DNA of 34,262 nt from Clostridia bacterium (GTDB lineage Bacteria; Bacillota; Clostridia; Christensenellales; Borkfalkiaceae), in contig JAFQGG010000049.1 of assembly GCA_017415505.1 (NCBI GenBank), forward strand, positions 1-34,262, given 5' to 3'. Both the position numbers and the translations under genes were made by a program. A model generated the notes under the pieces. The model saw only the letters and a list, made by a program, of their open reading frames with translations, searched no databases and was not told the origin of the DNA. Of the stretch, positions 1 to 7,486 are shown piece by piece; within the stretch, counting starts at the first letter, position 1, and each line of letters starts with the position of its first letter.

Positions 1-10
1 TAACAGTCTG

Positions 11-26
11 TTTTACGTACGTAAAA
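11..26. repeat. 16-bp perfect palindrome
   Basis: TTTTACGTACGTAAAA reads identically on both strands. It lies about 80 bp upstream of the excisionase promoter, at the extreme left of the window and next to an AAGGAGGA sequence (31-38). It could be an operator or part of an unseen upstream transcription unit. No function can be assigned. Confidence 0.5.
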
Positions 27-102
27 GTACAAGGAGGACTACGTCAGACCTTTAACACTTCCATTATAGCTTAGGCAAGTGAACAAGAAAAGCATTTCTG
101 GC

Positions 103-130
103 TTGAAGTACTTTTCTGGTCAAATATTAT
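103..130 (+). promoter_or_regulatory. Putative promoter of the excisionase/integrase genes
   Basis: TTGAAG (103-108) and TATTAT (125-130) are separated by 16 bp. The excisionase-like start codon follows 21 bp later with an AGGAGGA ribosome binding site between. This is a reasonable sigma-A-type promoter by sequence only. Confidence 0.5.
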
Positions 131-151
131 TGTAACAGGAGGACAAATAAG

Positions 152-373
152 ATGACCGAAAGAACCTGCCTATCCATGTTAAAGAACGAACCCGAAGTCA
201 TGACCGTGATCGAAGCAGCGAAAGTTCTTCGTCTTGGCAAAAACAAAACCTACGACCTTATAAATAGCGGTCGCCTTTCCTCCATAAAAGTCGGAGGAAA
301 AATCATCGTTCCGAAGATGTGTATCGTCTCTTTTCTGACGGACACAAAAAATTATCAATTCAATGCCGTTTAA
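152..373 (+). CDS. Excisionase-like small DNA-binding protein (HTH_17 type)
   Basis: A 73-residue protein with a MerR/Xis-like winged helix-turn-helix at about residues 16-63: VIEAAKVLRLGKNKTYDLI followed by a turn, then the GRLSSIKVGGKIIVPK wing. Such proteins assist site-specific excision of integrated elements or regulate the integrase. It has a strong AGGAGGA ribosome binding site 7-8 nt before ATG. It lies 103 bp upstream of the integrase on the same strand, as expected for an xis-int module. The family is clear. An excision role is inferred from the neighbouring integrase, and a plain regulatory role is equally possible. Confidence 0.8.
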   Translation: MTERTCLSMLKNEPEVMTVIEAAKVLRLGKNKTYDLINSGRLSSIKVGGKIIVPKMCIVSFLTDTKNYQFNAV

Positions 374-406
374 TCCCGAATAATCTCTGGACTTTAATGA
401 CTTTCT

Positions 407-441
407 GTGGTATGTTATAGTCAGGCAGACGAGCATACCAC
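407..441. repeat. Inverted repeat upstream of the integrase gene
   Basis: GTGGTATG (407-414) and CATACCAC (434-441) form a perfect 8-bp inverted repeat with a 19-nt loop, in the gap between the excisionase-like gene and the integrase. There is no T-run after it, so it is not a terminator. It may be a protein-binding site or an mRNA hairpin moderating integrase expression. Confidence 0.4.
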
Positions 442-476
442 CTACATACAAAATAAATAAAAGGAGAAGAAACATA

Positions 477-1682
477 ATGAAACCAATAACAGGTCGCCTT
501 ACCGAAAAGGCAGGCAAGTGGTATGCCGTAATCAATCTGTACACAACCGAAGGTAAAAGAAAGGAAAAATGGATCGGACTCGATCTTGAAGCCAAGAAAG
601 GAAGCAAGACCGAAGCCAACCGCCGACTCAACGAAATCCTCGCCGAATACAATTCAGGAAAGGTTTATCTGATGGAAAACCTCTCCAAAGCCGAGCAACA
701 AAAGCGTAGAGTCGCCGAGCTTCCACTCCATGAGTACCTTGTGGAATGGTTGGATGAATACAAGCACAGCATAGCACCTACAACCTATAGCACCTATCAA
801 GGAATGATTGAAGCAAGGATGATTCCGTACTTCGAAGAACTCAACATCTCGATCAAAGATGTGACCGGCGATGAACTGAACGCCTACTACAACTACTTGA
901 TGGATCAAGGGCTGTCGGGCTGTACCGCACAAAAGCACCACAACCTCCTCCACCTTGCCTTCAAGCACGCAATGAAGAAAAGGATAATCCCTTACAATCC
1001 ATGCGACCAAGCAAACCGCCCCAAAGCGGTAAAGTATGTTGCGAACTACTACAATGAAGCAAAGCTCAAAGATCTGCTCATGGCTCTCAAAGATGATCCG
1101 CTTCGCATCGTGGTAATGCTCACCATCTACTACGGTGTAAGACGAAGCGAGGTACTCGGAATCAAATGGTCGGCAATAGACGAGGAAGAAGAACTCATCC
1201 ATCTCCGCCATAAGGTTATCGAGGACAAGTCAAACGGCAAAACGGTAATCAGAGGAATGGACATCATGAAATCCAAATCCTCTATGAGAAGCCTTCCGCT
1301 GATGACCTTCATCCGTGAGGAACTCCGCAAAGAGCGTGAACGCCAAGAAGAAATGAAGCGAGTGCTTCGTGGATCGTACAACAGACAATATGAAGAATAT
1401 GTCTGCGTGGATGCGATGGGTAACCTCTTCAAGCCAAACTACGTAACGAACCACTTCGCTGTCTTACTGCGACAGCATGGACTCGACAAGATTCGATTCC
1501 ATGACCTGCGACACTCCTGTGCAACCCTCATGCTTTCCAACGGTGAGGACATGAAGAAAATCCAAGCATGGCTCGGACACAGCACGATAGTGATCACCGC
1601 AGACACCTACGCTCACCTTGATGCACAGAGCAAGAGAGGAAGCGCATCCGTCATCGAAAACGCACTTGCAATCACCGCCTAA
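477..1682 (+). CDS. int: Tyrosine site-specific integrase
   Basis: A 401-residue phage/ICE-type integrase. The N-terminal arm-binding domain spans about residues 10-60 (KWYAVINLYTTEGKRKEKW). The SAM-like core-binding domain is about 80-180 and the catalytic domain about 190-395. Visible catalytic residues are R222 in GVRRSE, H342 and R345 in FHDLRHS, H368 in WLGHST and the nucleophile Y378 in ADTYAHL; a lysine near 265-267 is plausible. The ribosome binding site is AAGGAG. The 3' end lies 66 bp from a tRNA-Ser gene on the opposite strand, the usual place for an attachment site. Base and codon use are more balanced than in the GCG-rich backbone to the right, consistent with acquired DNA. The rest of the element must lie to the left of the window. 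Confidence 0.95.
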   Translation: MKPITGRLTEKAGKWYAVINLYTTEGKRKEKWIGLDLEAKKGSKTEANRRLNEILAEYNSGKVYLMENLSKAEQQKRRVAELPLHEYLVEWLDEYKHSIAPTTYSTYQGMIEARMIPYFEELNISIKDVTGDELNAYYNYLMDQGLSGCTAQKHHNLLHLAFKHAMKKRIIPYNPCDQANRPKAVKYVANYYNEAKLKDLLMALKDDPLRIVVMLTIYYGVRRSEVLGIKWSAIDEEEELIHLRHKVIEDKSNGKTVIRGMDIMKSKSSMRSLPLMTFIREELRKERERQEEMKRVLRGSYNRQYEEYVCVDAMGNLFKPNYVTNHFAVLLRQHGLDKIRFHDLRHSCATLMLSNGEDMKKIQAWLGHSTIVITADTYAHLDAQSKRGSASVIENALAITA

Positions 1683-1713
1683 CGAGTCAAAAAATGATAC
1701 GCAGTAAGCAAAG

Positions 1714-1744
1714 AAAAAAGCCTTGGAGCGTAATGCTCCAAGGC
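1714..1744 (-). terminator. Terminator of tRNA-Ser
   Basis: A perfect 10-bp stem (1720-1729 with 1735-1744) and 5-nt loop, followed on the minus strand by six T residues. It starts 5 nt after the tRNA-Ser 3' end. Confidence 0.85.
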
Positions 1745-1748
1745 AAAG

Positions 1749-1837
1749 TGGCGGAGGGTGTGAGATTCGAACTCACGCGCCGTTGCCGGCAAACGGTTTT
1801 CAAGACCGCCTCGTTATGACCGCTTCGATAACCCTCC
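1749..1837 (-). tRNA. tRNA-Ser (anticodon UGA), CCA encoded
   Basis: An 89-nt class II tRNA on the minus strand. The acceptor stem GGAGGGT/ACCCTCC is perfect. The anticodon loop CTTGAAA gives anticodon TGA. It has a long variable arm and the TTCGAAT T-loop, and ends in G-CCA. Its D-arm to anticodon segment (1796-1830) is repeated exactly at 1953-1987. No convincing promoter lies in the 115 bp immediately upstream of this copy, whereas a strong one lies beyond the second copy of the core. Confidence 0.93.
1796..1830. repeat. 35-bp direct repeat, copy 1 (inside tRNA-Ser): probable integrase core site
   Basis: Identical over 35 bp to 1953-1987. It covers tRNA-Ser from position 8 through the D-arm and most of the anticodon arm. 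A long exact repeat of a tRNA segment next to a tyrosine integrase is the usual signature of an attachment site. Which copy is attL, attR or a remnant cannot be settled here because the far end of the element is outside the window. Confidence 0.75.
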
Positions 1838-1860
1838 GTAGAGAAAATTGCGAGAAATCT

Positions 1861-1925
1861 GCGAGAAACGCTTCTCGCAAAGTGCATATTAAGTTGTGAA
1901 AAACCCAATAAAATCAAGGGTTTTT
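1861..1925. repeat. Hairpins between the two att-like copies
   Basis: GCGAGA-6 nt-TCTCGC (1861-1878) overlaps short direct repeats of GCGAGAAA (1850s-1860s). AAAAACCC-11 nt-GGGTTTTT (1899-1925) is a bidirectional terminator-like hairpin. Short repeated motifs beside an att core could be integrase arm sites. The second hairpin would intercept transcription coming from the promoter at 2011-2039 before it reaches the intact tRNA-Ser. Confidence 0.45.
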
Positions 1926-1952
1926 AAGAGATTACATAAACAGACGAAGGAA

Positions 1953-1994
1953 GTTTTCAAGACCGCCTCGTTATGACCGCTTCGATACGCCTGC
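1953..1994 (-). pseudogene. Truncated tRNA-Ser 5' part / second att copy
   Basis: 35 bp (1953-1987) are identical to the D-arm/anticodon region of the intact tRNA-Ser, in the same orientation. The seven bases upstream (minus strand GCAGGCG, 1988-1994) match the normal acceptor strand GGAGGGT at only four positions. No variable arm, T-arm or acceptor 3' strand follows. A good promoter lies just upstream (2011-2039), so this looks like the 5' part of a resident tRNA gene cut by integration, with a decayed acceptor strand. An attP-like core that merely resembles a tRNA is the alternative. Confidence 0.6.
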
Positions 1995-2010
1995 ACGCAT
2001 TTACTTATAT

Positions 2011-2039
2011 ATTATACCCCGTGCAAACGAAAAAGTCAA
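2011..2039 (-). promoter_or_regulatory. Strong promoter reading into the truncated tRNA-Ser copy
   Basis: On the minus strand TTGACT (2034-2039) and TATAAT (2011-2016) are 17 bp apart. The predicted start falls about ten bases before the tRNA-like segment, which is the geometry of a tRNA promoter. It does not face any protein gene. Confidence 0.75.
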
Positions 2040-2059
2040 TGATTTTCACGCGAAAAAGA

Positions 2060-2095
2060 AAAACTCCGTGCCAATCGGCACGGAAATTTTTATTT
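2060..2095 (-). terminator. Terminator of the epimerase operon
   Basis: CCGTGCC-AATC-GGCACGG (2066-2083) is followed on the minus strand by AGTTTTTC and also has T-rich sequence on the plus side, so it may work both ways. It starts 7 bp after the epimerase stop codon. Confidence 0.8.
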
Positions 2096-3016
2096 TTCGT
2101 ACGTGTATTTCATATATTCTTCCAAAATATCTGCGATCGTGTATTTTGGCGCAACGCCGAGCAGGTTCACGCTTTTTTCTACGCTACAACAAGGCGAGTG
2201 GAATATATGGTCCATGGAAATTTCGTAGTTTTCTTCGCCTACCGTTTCACGGAACTCTTTTTCCGAAACGTAGCGTATATTCGGCTCGTGTCCAAATCTT
2301 GTATACAGCTCCTCGCTCATGGCACGCATCGTCATACAGGTACGCGCGACGGCGATAAACGCTTCGCCGTTTGCTTTGTCGCTTTGGGTAAGGCAAGCGG
2401 TGATAATTGCCGAAAGGTCGGCGGCGTGTACGTGTTGAAAGGTGGGTAAGCCGTAAAAGGGGAGGATGATTTCTTCGCCTTTATAGATTTTTTCGTACAC
2501 CGATTCGTCGAGGTTTCCCTGCGGGTTTACGGGTCGCCATTCCTTGGCGGAGATGTGCCCGGGGTGCACGATAGAGCAACGTAGCTTTCCCGCCTTGGAA
2601 AGTGAAATCAAATATTCCTCGATTTCACCTTTTCCTTTCCCGTACGCACTCGTTGCGTTGTGGGGGTGGTTTTCGTCCACGGGCAAATATATCTTATTTT
2701 CGTAAGTCCAAATACTTCCCACGTGCAGGAAAAATTCCCCGTGTATGAGTTTTTCAACGAGCGCTTGTACTTGCGAGATTTCGAAAGACACGAGGTCGCA
2801 CACCGCGTCGAATTTTTCCTTTTCGAAAATATCCGATTGTAACAGTTCCTCGCGCGAGGCGCGAAGCGTCTTTACTTTGCTCCAAACGGATTCGTCGTAA
2901 GCGTAGGGCAAACGGTTGCCACGGGAAACGACGAATACTTCGTGTTCGTTTGCAACGAGTTCCTTGACGAGATACGAGCCGATATGCCCGCAACCGCCGA
3001 TAATAAGAATTTTCAT
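2090..3016 (-). CDS. NAD-dependent epimerase/dehydratase (extended SDR)
   Basis: A 308-residue Rossmann-fold protein. It begins with the dinucleotide-binding motif GGCGHIG (residues 7-13) and has an active-site YGKGK motif near residue 130. The C-terminal half carries the substrate-binding part typical of nucleotide-sugar epimerases and related reductases. The substrate cannot be told from sequence. The ribosome binding site GAGG sits across the stop codon of the small Arc-like gene upstream, with start and stop 8 nt apart, so the two are probably co-transcribed and translationally coupled. A hairpin terminator follows the stop. Confidence 0.85.
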   Translation of the reverse strand: MKILIIGGCGHIGSYLVKELVANEHEVFVVSRGNRLPYAYDESVWSKVKTLRASREELLQSDIFEKEKFDAVCDLVSFEISQVQALVEKLIHGEFFLHVGSIWTYENKIYLPVDENHPHNATSAYGKGKGEIEEYLISLSKAGKLRCSIVHPGHISAKEWRPVNPQGNLDESVYEKIYKGEEIILPFYGLPTFQHVHAADLSAIITACLTQSDKANGEAFIAVARTCMTMRAMSEELYTRFGHEPNIRYVSEKEFRETVGEENYEISMDHIFHSPCCSVEKSVNLLGVAPKYTIADILEEYMKYTYEK

Positions 3017-3024
3017 TTTTTACC

Positions 3025-3228
3025 TCATTTTATATCCAATTCGGGCGGGACGTCGATTTCGTCGGAAACGTATTTCCCGTTTTTCTTGCGTTGACGGACG
3101 CATTCCGTTAATAAATACTCGATTTGCCCGTTTACCGAACGGAAATCGTCTTCCGCCCAAGACGCGATTGCGTCGTATAGCTTCGGGGATAGCCGTAAGG
3201 GGACTTGTTTTTTCTGGTTATCGTTCAT
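3025..3228 (-). CDS. Arc-like ribbon-helix-helix protein
   Basis: A 67-residue protein. [20 protein letters not shown] followed by [19 protein letters not shown] matches the beta-strand/two-helix layout of Arc/MetJ-type repressors: a basic strand PLRL, then a helix, then the SVNGQIE helix. These dimers bind short palindromes. Two adjacent 18-bp palindromes lie 27 bp upstream (3255-3290) and are attractive candidates for its own operator. It sits between an SPFH gene (upstream) and an epimerase (downstream). SPFH genes neighbouring Arc-like genes is, to my knowledge, recurrent in Firmicutes. A toxin partner is not evident. Confidence 0.75.
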   Translation of the reverse strand: MNDNQKKQVPLRLSPKLYDAIASWAEDDFRSVNGQIEYLLTECVRQRKKNGKYVSDEIDVPPELDIK

Positions 3229-3254
3229 AATCTCGTACCTGCCTGCTTCTTTTT

Positions 3255-3290
3255 GCGTTCGTTTACGAACGCTTACGGCGTACGCCGTAA
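3255..3290. promoter_or_regulatory. Two abutting 18-bp palindromes
   Basis: GCGTTCGTTTACGAACGC (3255-3272) and TTACGGCGTACGCCGTAA (3273-3290) touch without a gap between the SPFH stop codon and the Arc-like gene. Each is a perfect inverted repeat. Neither is followed by a clear T-run on the minus strand, so an operator or mRNA-processing role is as likely as termination. Confidence 0.6.
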
Positions 3291-3299
3291 TAAAAAATC

Positions 3300-4325
3300 T
3301 TAATAAAGACTACCCGTATTGACGATAGGCTGAGCGTCGTGATTCCCGCAAAGTACCACCAAAAGATTGGAAACCATCGCGGCTTTCCGTTCCTCGTCAA
3401 GCTGTACGAGTTGATTTTGATTGAGCCGTTCGAGCGCCATTTCCACCATACCCACCGCGCCGTCTACGATCATTTTTCTCGCGTCGATAATCGCCGAGGC
3501 TTGCTGTCTTTGCAACATCACCGCCGCAATTTCGGGCGCGTAGGCAAGATAGGTGATTCTCGCTTCGATAATTTCAATACCCGCTTCGTCTACGCGCGTT
3601 TGAATTTCGTCGCGGATACGCGAGGCTACGATTTCGCTCGAACCGCGCAAGCTTCCGTCGTCCGCCACGCCGTCGCCCGTCGTATCAACGCCCGGGGCAA
3701 CGTCGTAGGGGTAGATACGCACGACGTTACGGAGCGCGCTGTCGCATTGAAGGGAAAGATATTCTTTATAGTTATCTACGTTGAAAACCGCTTTCGCCGT
3801 ATCCACGATTCGCCACATTACGGCGATTCCAATTTCCACGGGATTGCCAAGACAGTCGTTGATCTTTTGGCGGTTGTTGTTCAAGGTCATGATTTTCAAG
3901 GAAATCTTTTTGCTCGTAAGATCGGGCAAATTAAGAGATATTTCTCCGCCTGTCGCATTCGCGCCGTGTTTTACGTCACCGCTTTGGTTGAGTTTGGTCT
4001 GCGCGGCGGGATTCACCGCAACGCAAAAGGGGTTGATCGAGTAAAAGCCTTCGCCTTTTATCGTGCCTATGTACTTACCGAACAAAGTCAACGCGAGCGC
4101 TTCTTGCGGTTTTAACACGCGTAAGCCAACGAGGGGAATCCAAACGATACACGCAAGCACCGTGGAAACGGCAAACAAGGGTACGCCGATCCAGTTCAGC
4201 CGTTCTATTTCTTCCATAATGATTGCGCCCGCAACCATGCCTGCAATCATGACGATTTCCGCTAAAATGCAAAGCAAAAGCGTCCGCATACCGTGTTTTT
4301 TGTTCTTTAAGATAATTTCTTCCAT
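3300..4325 (-). CDS. SPFH/Band 7 domain membrane protein
   Basis: A 341-residue stomatin/prohibitin-like protein. Two hydrophobic segments near the N terminus (about residues 15-37 and 45-70) are followed by an SPFH domain starting at [22 protein letters not shown]. The domain continues through the [20 protein letters not shown] region and ends in an Ala/Gln-rich coiled coil. Family members form membrane-anchored oligomeric scaffolds. I chose ATG at 4325 rather than the in-frame ATG at 4340 because GGAGG lies between them at the right distance. A promoter (4358-4386) precedes it. Molecular role in this organism is unknown. Confidence 0.85.
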   Translation of the reverse strand: MEEIILKNKKHGMRTLLLCILAEIVMIAGMVAGAIIMEEIERLNWIGVPLFAVSTVLACIVWIPLVGLRVLKPQEALALTLFGKYIGTIKGEGFYSINPFCVAVNPAAQTKLNQSGDVKHGANATGGEISLNLPDLTSKKISLKIMTLNNNRQKINDCLGNPVEIGIAVMWRIVDTAKAVFNVDNYKEYLSLQCDSALRNVVRIYPYDVAPGVDTTGDGVADDGSLRGSSEIVASRIRDEIQTRVDEAGIEIIEARITYLAYAPEIAAVMLQRQQASAIIDARKMIVDGAVGMVEMALERLNQNQLVQLDEERKAAMVSNLLVVLCGNHDAQPIVNTGSLY

Positions 4326-4357
4326 AATTTTATCCTCCATATGGATTTGATATTAAA

Positions 4358-4386
4358 ATGATATCACAATACTTAGGGGTTGTCAA
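4358..4386 (-). promoter_or_regulatory. Promoter of the SPFH gene
   Basis: Minus strand TTGACA (4381-4386), 17 bp, TATCAT (4358-4363), 33 bp before the start codon. Confidence 0.75.
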
Positions 4387-4436
4387 GCAAATCCACGGCG
4401 TTTTGAGAAAATTATAGATTTTTTTCGTAAAAAAAC

Positions 4437-4484
4437 ACATATGAACACATGAACATATGTACATATGTTCATGTGTTCATATGT
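4437..4484 (-). terminator. 48-bp perfect palindrome, probable terminator of the ABC-F gene
   Basis: Two 24-base halves (4437-4460 and 4461-4484) are exact reverse complements with no spacer. Each half is built from ACATATG, AACACATG and related words. It starts 14 bp after the ABC-F stop codon and is followed on the minus strand by GTTTTTTTACG, so RNA from ABC-F would fold into a roughly 22-bp hairpin and then meet a U-run. The length, the perfect match and the low GC content are unusual for a rho-independent terminator. Confidence 0.75.
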
Positions 4485-4498
4485 TATTTGAGGGGGAT

Positions 4499-6385
4499 TT
4501 AACCGAGCGTTTCGTATTCGGCGTAAAGCTCGTCCAATTTTTGTTTAATTTCTTCCAAACGGTTGCATTTTGCCGTCAAAAGTGCAAAGTTGGAAGTCAC
4601 TTCGGGGAGCGCAAGCTCGCCGTTGATCGTCGATTCTTCCTCTTCGAGTGCGGAGATTTCTTCTTCTATCTTTTTAATGCGCGTACGGCGTTTCGCTTCC
4701 GCGGCGCGTTCTTCTTTGGTGCGGTAAAAGCTTTCCTTTTGTTCGGAATCCTTTTTAGGCGTTGGCGTCGTGGGCACGACGGTTTCTTTCGAGGCGGTTT
4801 TGTAATCGGTGTAATCGTCGTAGTTGCCCGTAAAACAAACGGCGTTCCCGTTTTCCAATTCAAGCACTTTTCCCGCGAGCGCGCGTATAAAATAACGGTC
4901 GTGGGAAACGAAGAGGAGCGTGCCGTCAAATTCTTGCAACGCCGATTCAAGGCTTTCCCGTGCGGAAAGGTCGAGGTGGTTGGTCGGTTCGTCCAAAAAT
5001 AAGGTATTTGCGTTTTCACATTCGAACACGGCAAGCGCGAGTTTTGCCCGTTCACCGCCCGAAAGCATACGCACTTTCTTGTCCATATCTTCCGCGCCTA
5101 AACCCGCTTGCGCCAAAATCCCGCGCACCTTCGTTTGATCCCATAACGGATGCCTGCCCCACAGCTCGTTCAAGACGGTGTTTTCGGGGTCGAGGTTGGC
5201 GTTTTCTTGATCGTAACAGGCGATTTTGACGAACCTGCCGAAGCGGACGGAGGGATTTTTCCCTCGCGCGAGTTCTTTGAGCAAAGTGGATTTTCCCGCG
5301 CCGTTATCGCCGACGACGGCGCATTTTTCCCCGCGCATAAGGGTGAAAGAAAAGTTGGAAAGTAGCGTTTTTTCGCCCGCCGTAAGGCGCATATCCGACA
5401 CTTCCAAAACCTTTTCGTACGGTTTATCGGCGTACGGGAAACGGAATCGGGGCGGGGGCGGAGGGAGTTGCGGTTTTTCGATTAACTCCATTTTTTCAAG
5501 CGCTTTTCTGCGCGATTGCGCCATTTTCGTCGTACTTGCGCGGACGAGATTTCTGTCCACGTATTCTTGCATGTGCGCCCGTTCTTCCTGCTGTTTTTCG
5601 TACTCTTTGGTAAGGCGCGCCACCTTTTCCGCTTTCAAAATTTTATATTTGCTGTAATTGCCCTTGAATACGCAAAGTTTTTTCCGTTCCAGCTCGTAAA
5701 TATGCGTGACGAGCTTGTCGAGGAAATATCTGTCGTGCGAAACGGTGAGGATTGCGCCCTTGAACGAAGCGAGGTATTCCTCCAACCAAAACAGCGTTTT
5801 CATATCGAGGTGGTTGGTGGGTTCGTCGAGGATAAGCAGTTCGGGTTCTTCCAAGAGCAATCGGCAAAGTTTCAATCGCGTTTTTTCACCGCCCGACATG
5901 GTGCAAATGCGTTGGTTTTGCGCGTTCTCAAACCCCATACCGTTCAAAACGGTACGGATACGCACTTCGAAGTTATAACTATCGCGCGCGGCGATTTTTT
6001 TATTCAAACTTTCGTATTTGGCGGAAAGGACTTTATAATCCTGTCCGTTTCCGCTCGTGGAAGCGATTTGTTTTTCCACCTCGCGAAGCGCGTCGATTAA
6101 GCGGATATCTTCCGCGAATACCTCGCGCATTTCTTCCTGAACCGTATTTTGCGAGTCGTAACCGCCGTTTTGCGCGAGATACCCGATTCGAATCCCGTTT
6201 TTCACGAACAGCTTACCGCTTTCCGATTCCAATTCTCCCAATAACAAGCGAATGAGGGTGGTTTTGCCTTCGCCGTTTCCGCCGATAAGTCCCACCCGAT
6301 CGCCCTCGTTGAGCGCAAAAGAAATTTGTTCCAACAGCGTTTCGCCGTTGAAACCAAAGGTTAAATTTTCGGTAGAGATTAACAT
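4499..6385 (-). CDS. ABC-F family ATPase (ribosome-associated)
   Basis: A 628-residue protein with two ABC domains and no membrane segment. The first Walker A is GGNGEGKTT (35-43), with signature MSGGEKTRLKL and Walker B LLILDEPTNHLD. The second Walker A is GDNGAGKST (about 358-366), with LSGGERAKLAL and LFLDEPTNHLD. Between them is the charged inter-domain linker (about 250-315) that reaches the ribosomal E/P site in family members, ending in a proline run. A C-terminal coiled coil (about 545-625) is present, as in Uup/YdiF-type proteins. ABC-F proteins act on stalled or early elongating ribosomes; some give antibiotic resistance, but nothing here identifies a resistance subclass. It is followed by the 48-bp palindrome. 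Confidence 0.9.
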   Translation of the reverse strand: MLISTENLTFGFNGETLLEQISFALNEGDRVGLIGGNGEGKTTLIRLLLGELESESGKLFVKNGIRIGYLAQNGGYDSQNTVQEEMREVFAEDIRLIDALREVEKQIASTSGNGQDYKVLSAKYESLNKKIAARDSYNFEVRIRTVLNGMGFENAQNQRICTMSGGEKTRLKLCRLLLEEPELLILDEPTNHLDMKTLFWLEEYLASFKGAILTVSHDRYFLDKLVTHIYELERKKLCVFKGNYSKYKILKAEKVARLTKEYEKQQEERAHMQEYVDRNLVRASTTKMAQSRRKALEKMELIEKPQLPPPPPRFRFPYADKPYEKVLEVSDMRLTAGEKTLLSNFSFTLMRGEKCAVVGDNGAGKSTLLKELARGKNPSVRFGRFVKIACYDQENANLDPENTVLNELWGRHPLWDQTKVRGILAQAGLGAEDMDKKVRMLSGGERAKLALAVFECENANTLFLDEPTNHLDLSARESLESALQEFDGTLLFVSHDRYFIRALAGKVLELENGNAVCFTGNYDDYTDYKTASKETVVPTTPTPKKDSEQKESFYRTKEERAAEAKRRTRIKKIEEEISALEEEESTINGELALPEVTSNFALLTAKCNRLEEIKQKLDELYAEYETLG

Positions 6386-6429
6386 AGTTCGCCTCTAAAA
6401 AGTATATTTTCTCTTGCGTTGCGCAAGGT

Positions 6430-6567
6430 ATGTTTATGAGAAATAAAAAAGAAACGCTCATGAAGAAGATTCGAAGCGCCGAGGAAGCGATCGCGTACGC
6501 TTCGCCCAATAAAGCGGCGAAACTTGCCGAGAAAATCGCCTATTGGAAAGCGGTCGTGTTCGACTAA
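6430..6567 (+). CDS. Small hypothetical protein (43-45 aa)
   Basis: A short frame from ATG at 6430, or more likely ATG at 6436 (AAGG about 8 nt upstream), to TAA at 6565-6567. The product is MRNKKETLMKKIRSAEEAIA followed by about 20 more residues ending WKAVVFD. It is basic and strongly helix-forming, and uses the same GCG/GCC/CGA codons as the backbone. It lies between the divergent ABC-F start and the convergent end of the radical SAM gene, overlapping the latter's stop by 4 bp. No family is recognised. It could be a real small protein or chance. Confidence 0.4.
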   Translation: MFMRNKKETLMKKIRSAEEAIAYASPNKAAKLAEKIAYWKAVVFD

Positions 6568-7448
6568 AAATCCCAATCGGGGATAAACCGTTTCCCGCTC
6601 GAATTCCGTTCCTGTAAAAAAAGACGTTCTATATTTTCCGCGAACGCCGCGTTTACGACGGCGTCGTATTCCCGCACCGTAATCGGGCGGGATAGTTCGG
6701 GATAGCCGTCCGTTTTTCCAAACGGCGTATATTGGCTCATTAAACTCAAATAGGTCGTTTTCGGCAATTCGCGCGCGAACCATTTCACGATCCGCACGGA
6801 ATCCGCGCTACATAAAGGCATGACGAGGTGGCGAACGATACATCCCGAAAGCATTTTGCCGTCCTCGCGCATGCGAAGCGGTTTTTTCGCCATAAAAGCG
6901 ACGGCTTCGCTCGCGATATCAAAATAATCCTCTTTTCCTAAATAGCGCAAGGAAAGCGCAGGGGAGTAAAATTTTACGTCGGGCAAATAGATATCCACGA
7001 ATTCGTCGATCAGCCGTAGCGTTTCCGTTTTTTCGTACGAACCCGTGTTGTATACGACGGGGATTTTCGGTTTGTAAATTTCAAACGAGCGCACCAAGTA
7101 CGGAACGAAATGCGCGGGCGTTACCAAAGAAATATTTTCCGCGCCCGTATCTTCCAATTCTTTATATATATCCGCCAAGGATTCGGGGGTAAGGGATTTT
7201 CCGCGTTTGGCGCGGGAAACCTCGTAATTTTGGCAAAACGGACAACGCAAATTACAACCGCAAAAAAATATCGTTCCGCTACCCTTTTCAAACGAAATAC
7301 AAGGCTCTTCAAAGGGGTGAAGATAATATTTTGCGATTTTCAAACCTGAAACACCGCACGCGCCGACGCCTTCTAAGCGGTTCGCACCGCAAGAAACGGG
7401 GCAAAGCGTACAGTTTCGTAAAAGTTTTTCCCAGTCGTGGATAGCCAT
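6564..7448 (-). CDS. PflX-like radical SAM protein (COG1313 type)
   Basis: A 294-residue radical SAM enzyme. The SAM-binding [4Fe-4S] motif is C65-N-L-R-C69-P-F-C72 within [18 protein letters not shown]. Extra N-terminal cysteines (C13, C16, C20, C31) resemble a second metal-binding cluster. The order (N-terminal Cys-rich segment, CxxxCxx[18 protein letters not shown]) matches the uncharacterised PflX family, related to pyruvate formate-lyase activating enzymes. The substrate is unknown and no glycyl-radical enzyme is nearby. The promoter TTGCAA-17-TATACT ends 9 nt before ATG with no ribosome binding site, so the mRNA may be leaderless. It is divergent from metK. Confidence 0.85.
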   Translation of the reverse strand: MAIHDWEKLLRNCTLCPVSCGANRLEGVGACGVSGLKIAKYYLHPFEEPCISFEKGSGTIFFCGCNLRCPFCQNYEVSRAKRGKSLTPESLADIYKELEDTGAENISLVTPAHFVPYLVRSFEIYKPKIPVVYNTGSYEKTETLRLIDEFVDIYLPDVKFYSPALSLRYLGKEDYFDIASEAVAFMAKKPLRMREDGKMLSGCIVRHLVMPLCSADSVRIVKWFARELPKTTYLSLMSQYTPFGKTDGYPELSRPITVREYDAVVNAAFAENIERLFLQERNSSGKRFIPDWDF

Positions 7449-7457
7449 AGTATTTAT

Positions 7458-7486
7458 AGTATATCATGAACGAAAAAAATTTGCAA
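7458..7486 (-). promoter_or_regulatory. Promoter of the PflX-like gene
   Basis: Minus strand TTGCAA (7481-7486), 17 bp, TATACT (7458-7463). ATG begins 9 nt after the -10 box, leaving essentially no 5' leader. Confidence 0.65.

Noticed and set aside
1973-2449. 158-codon frame on the plus strand
   Set aside because: It crosses the tRNA remnant, the promoter and the epimerase terminator and is antisense to the epimerase.
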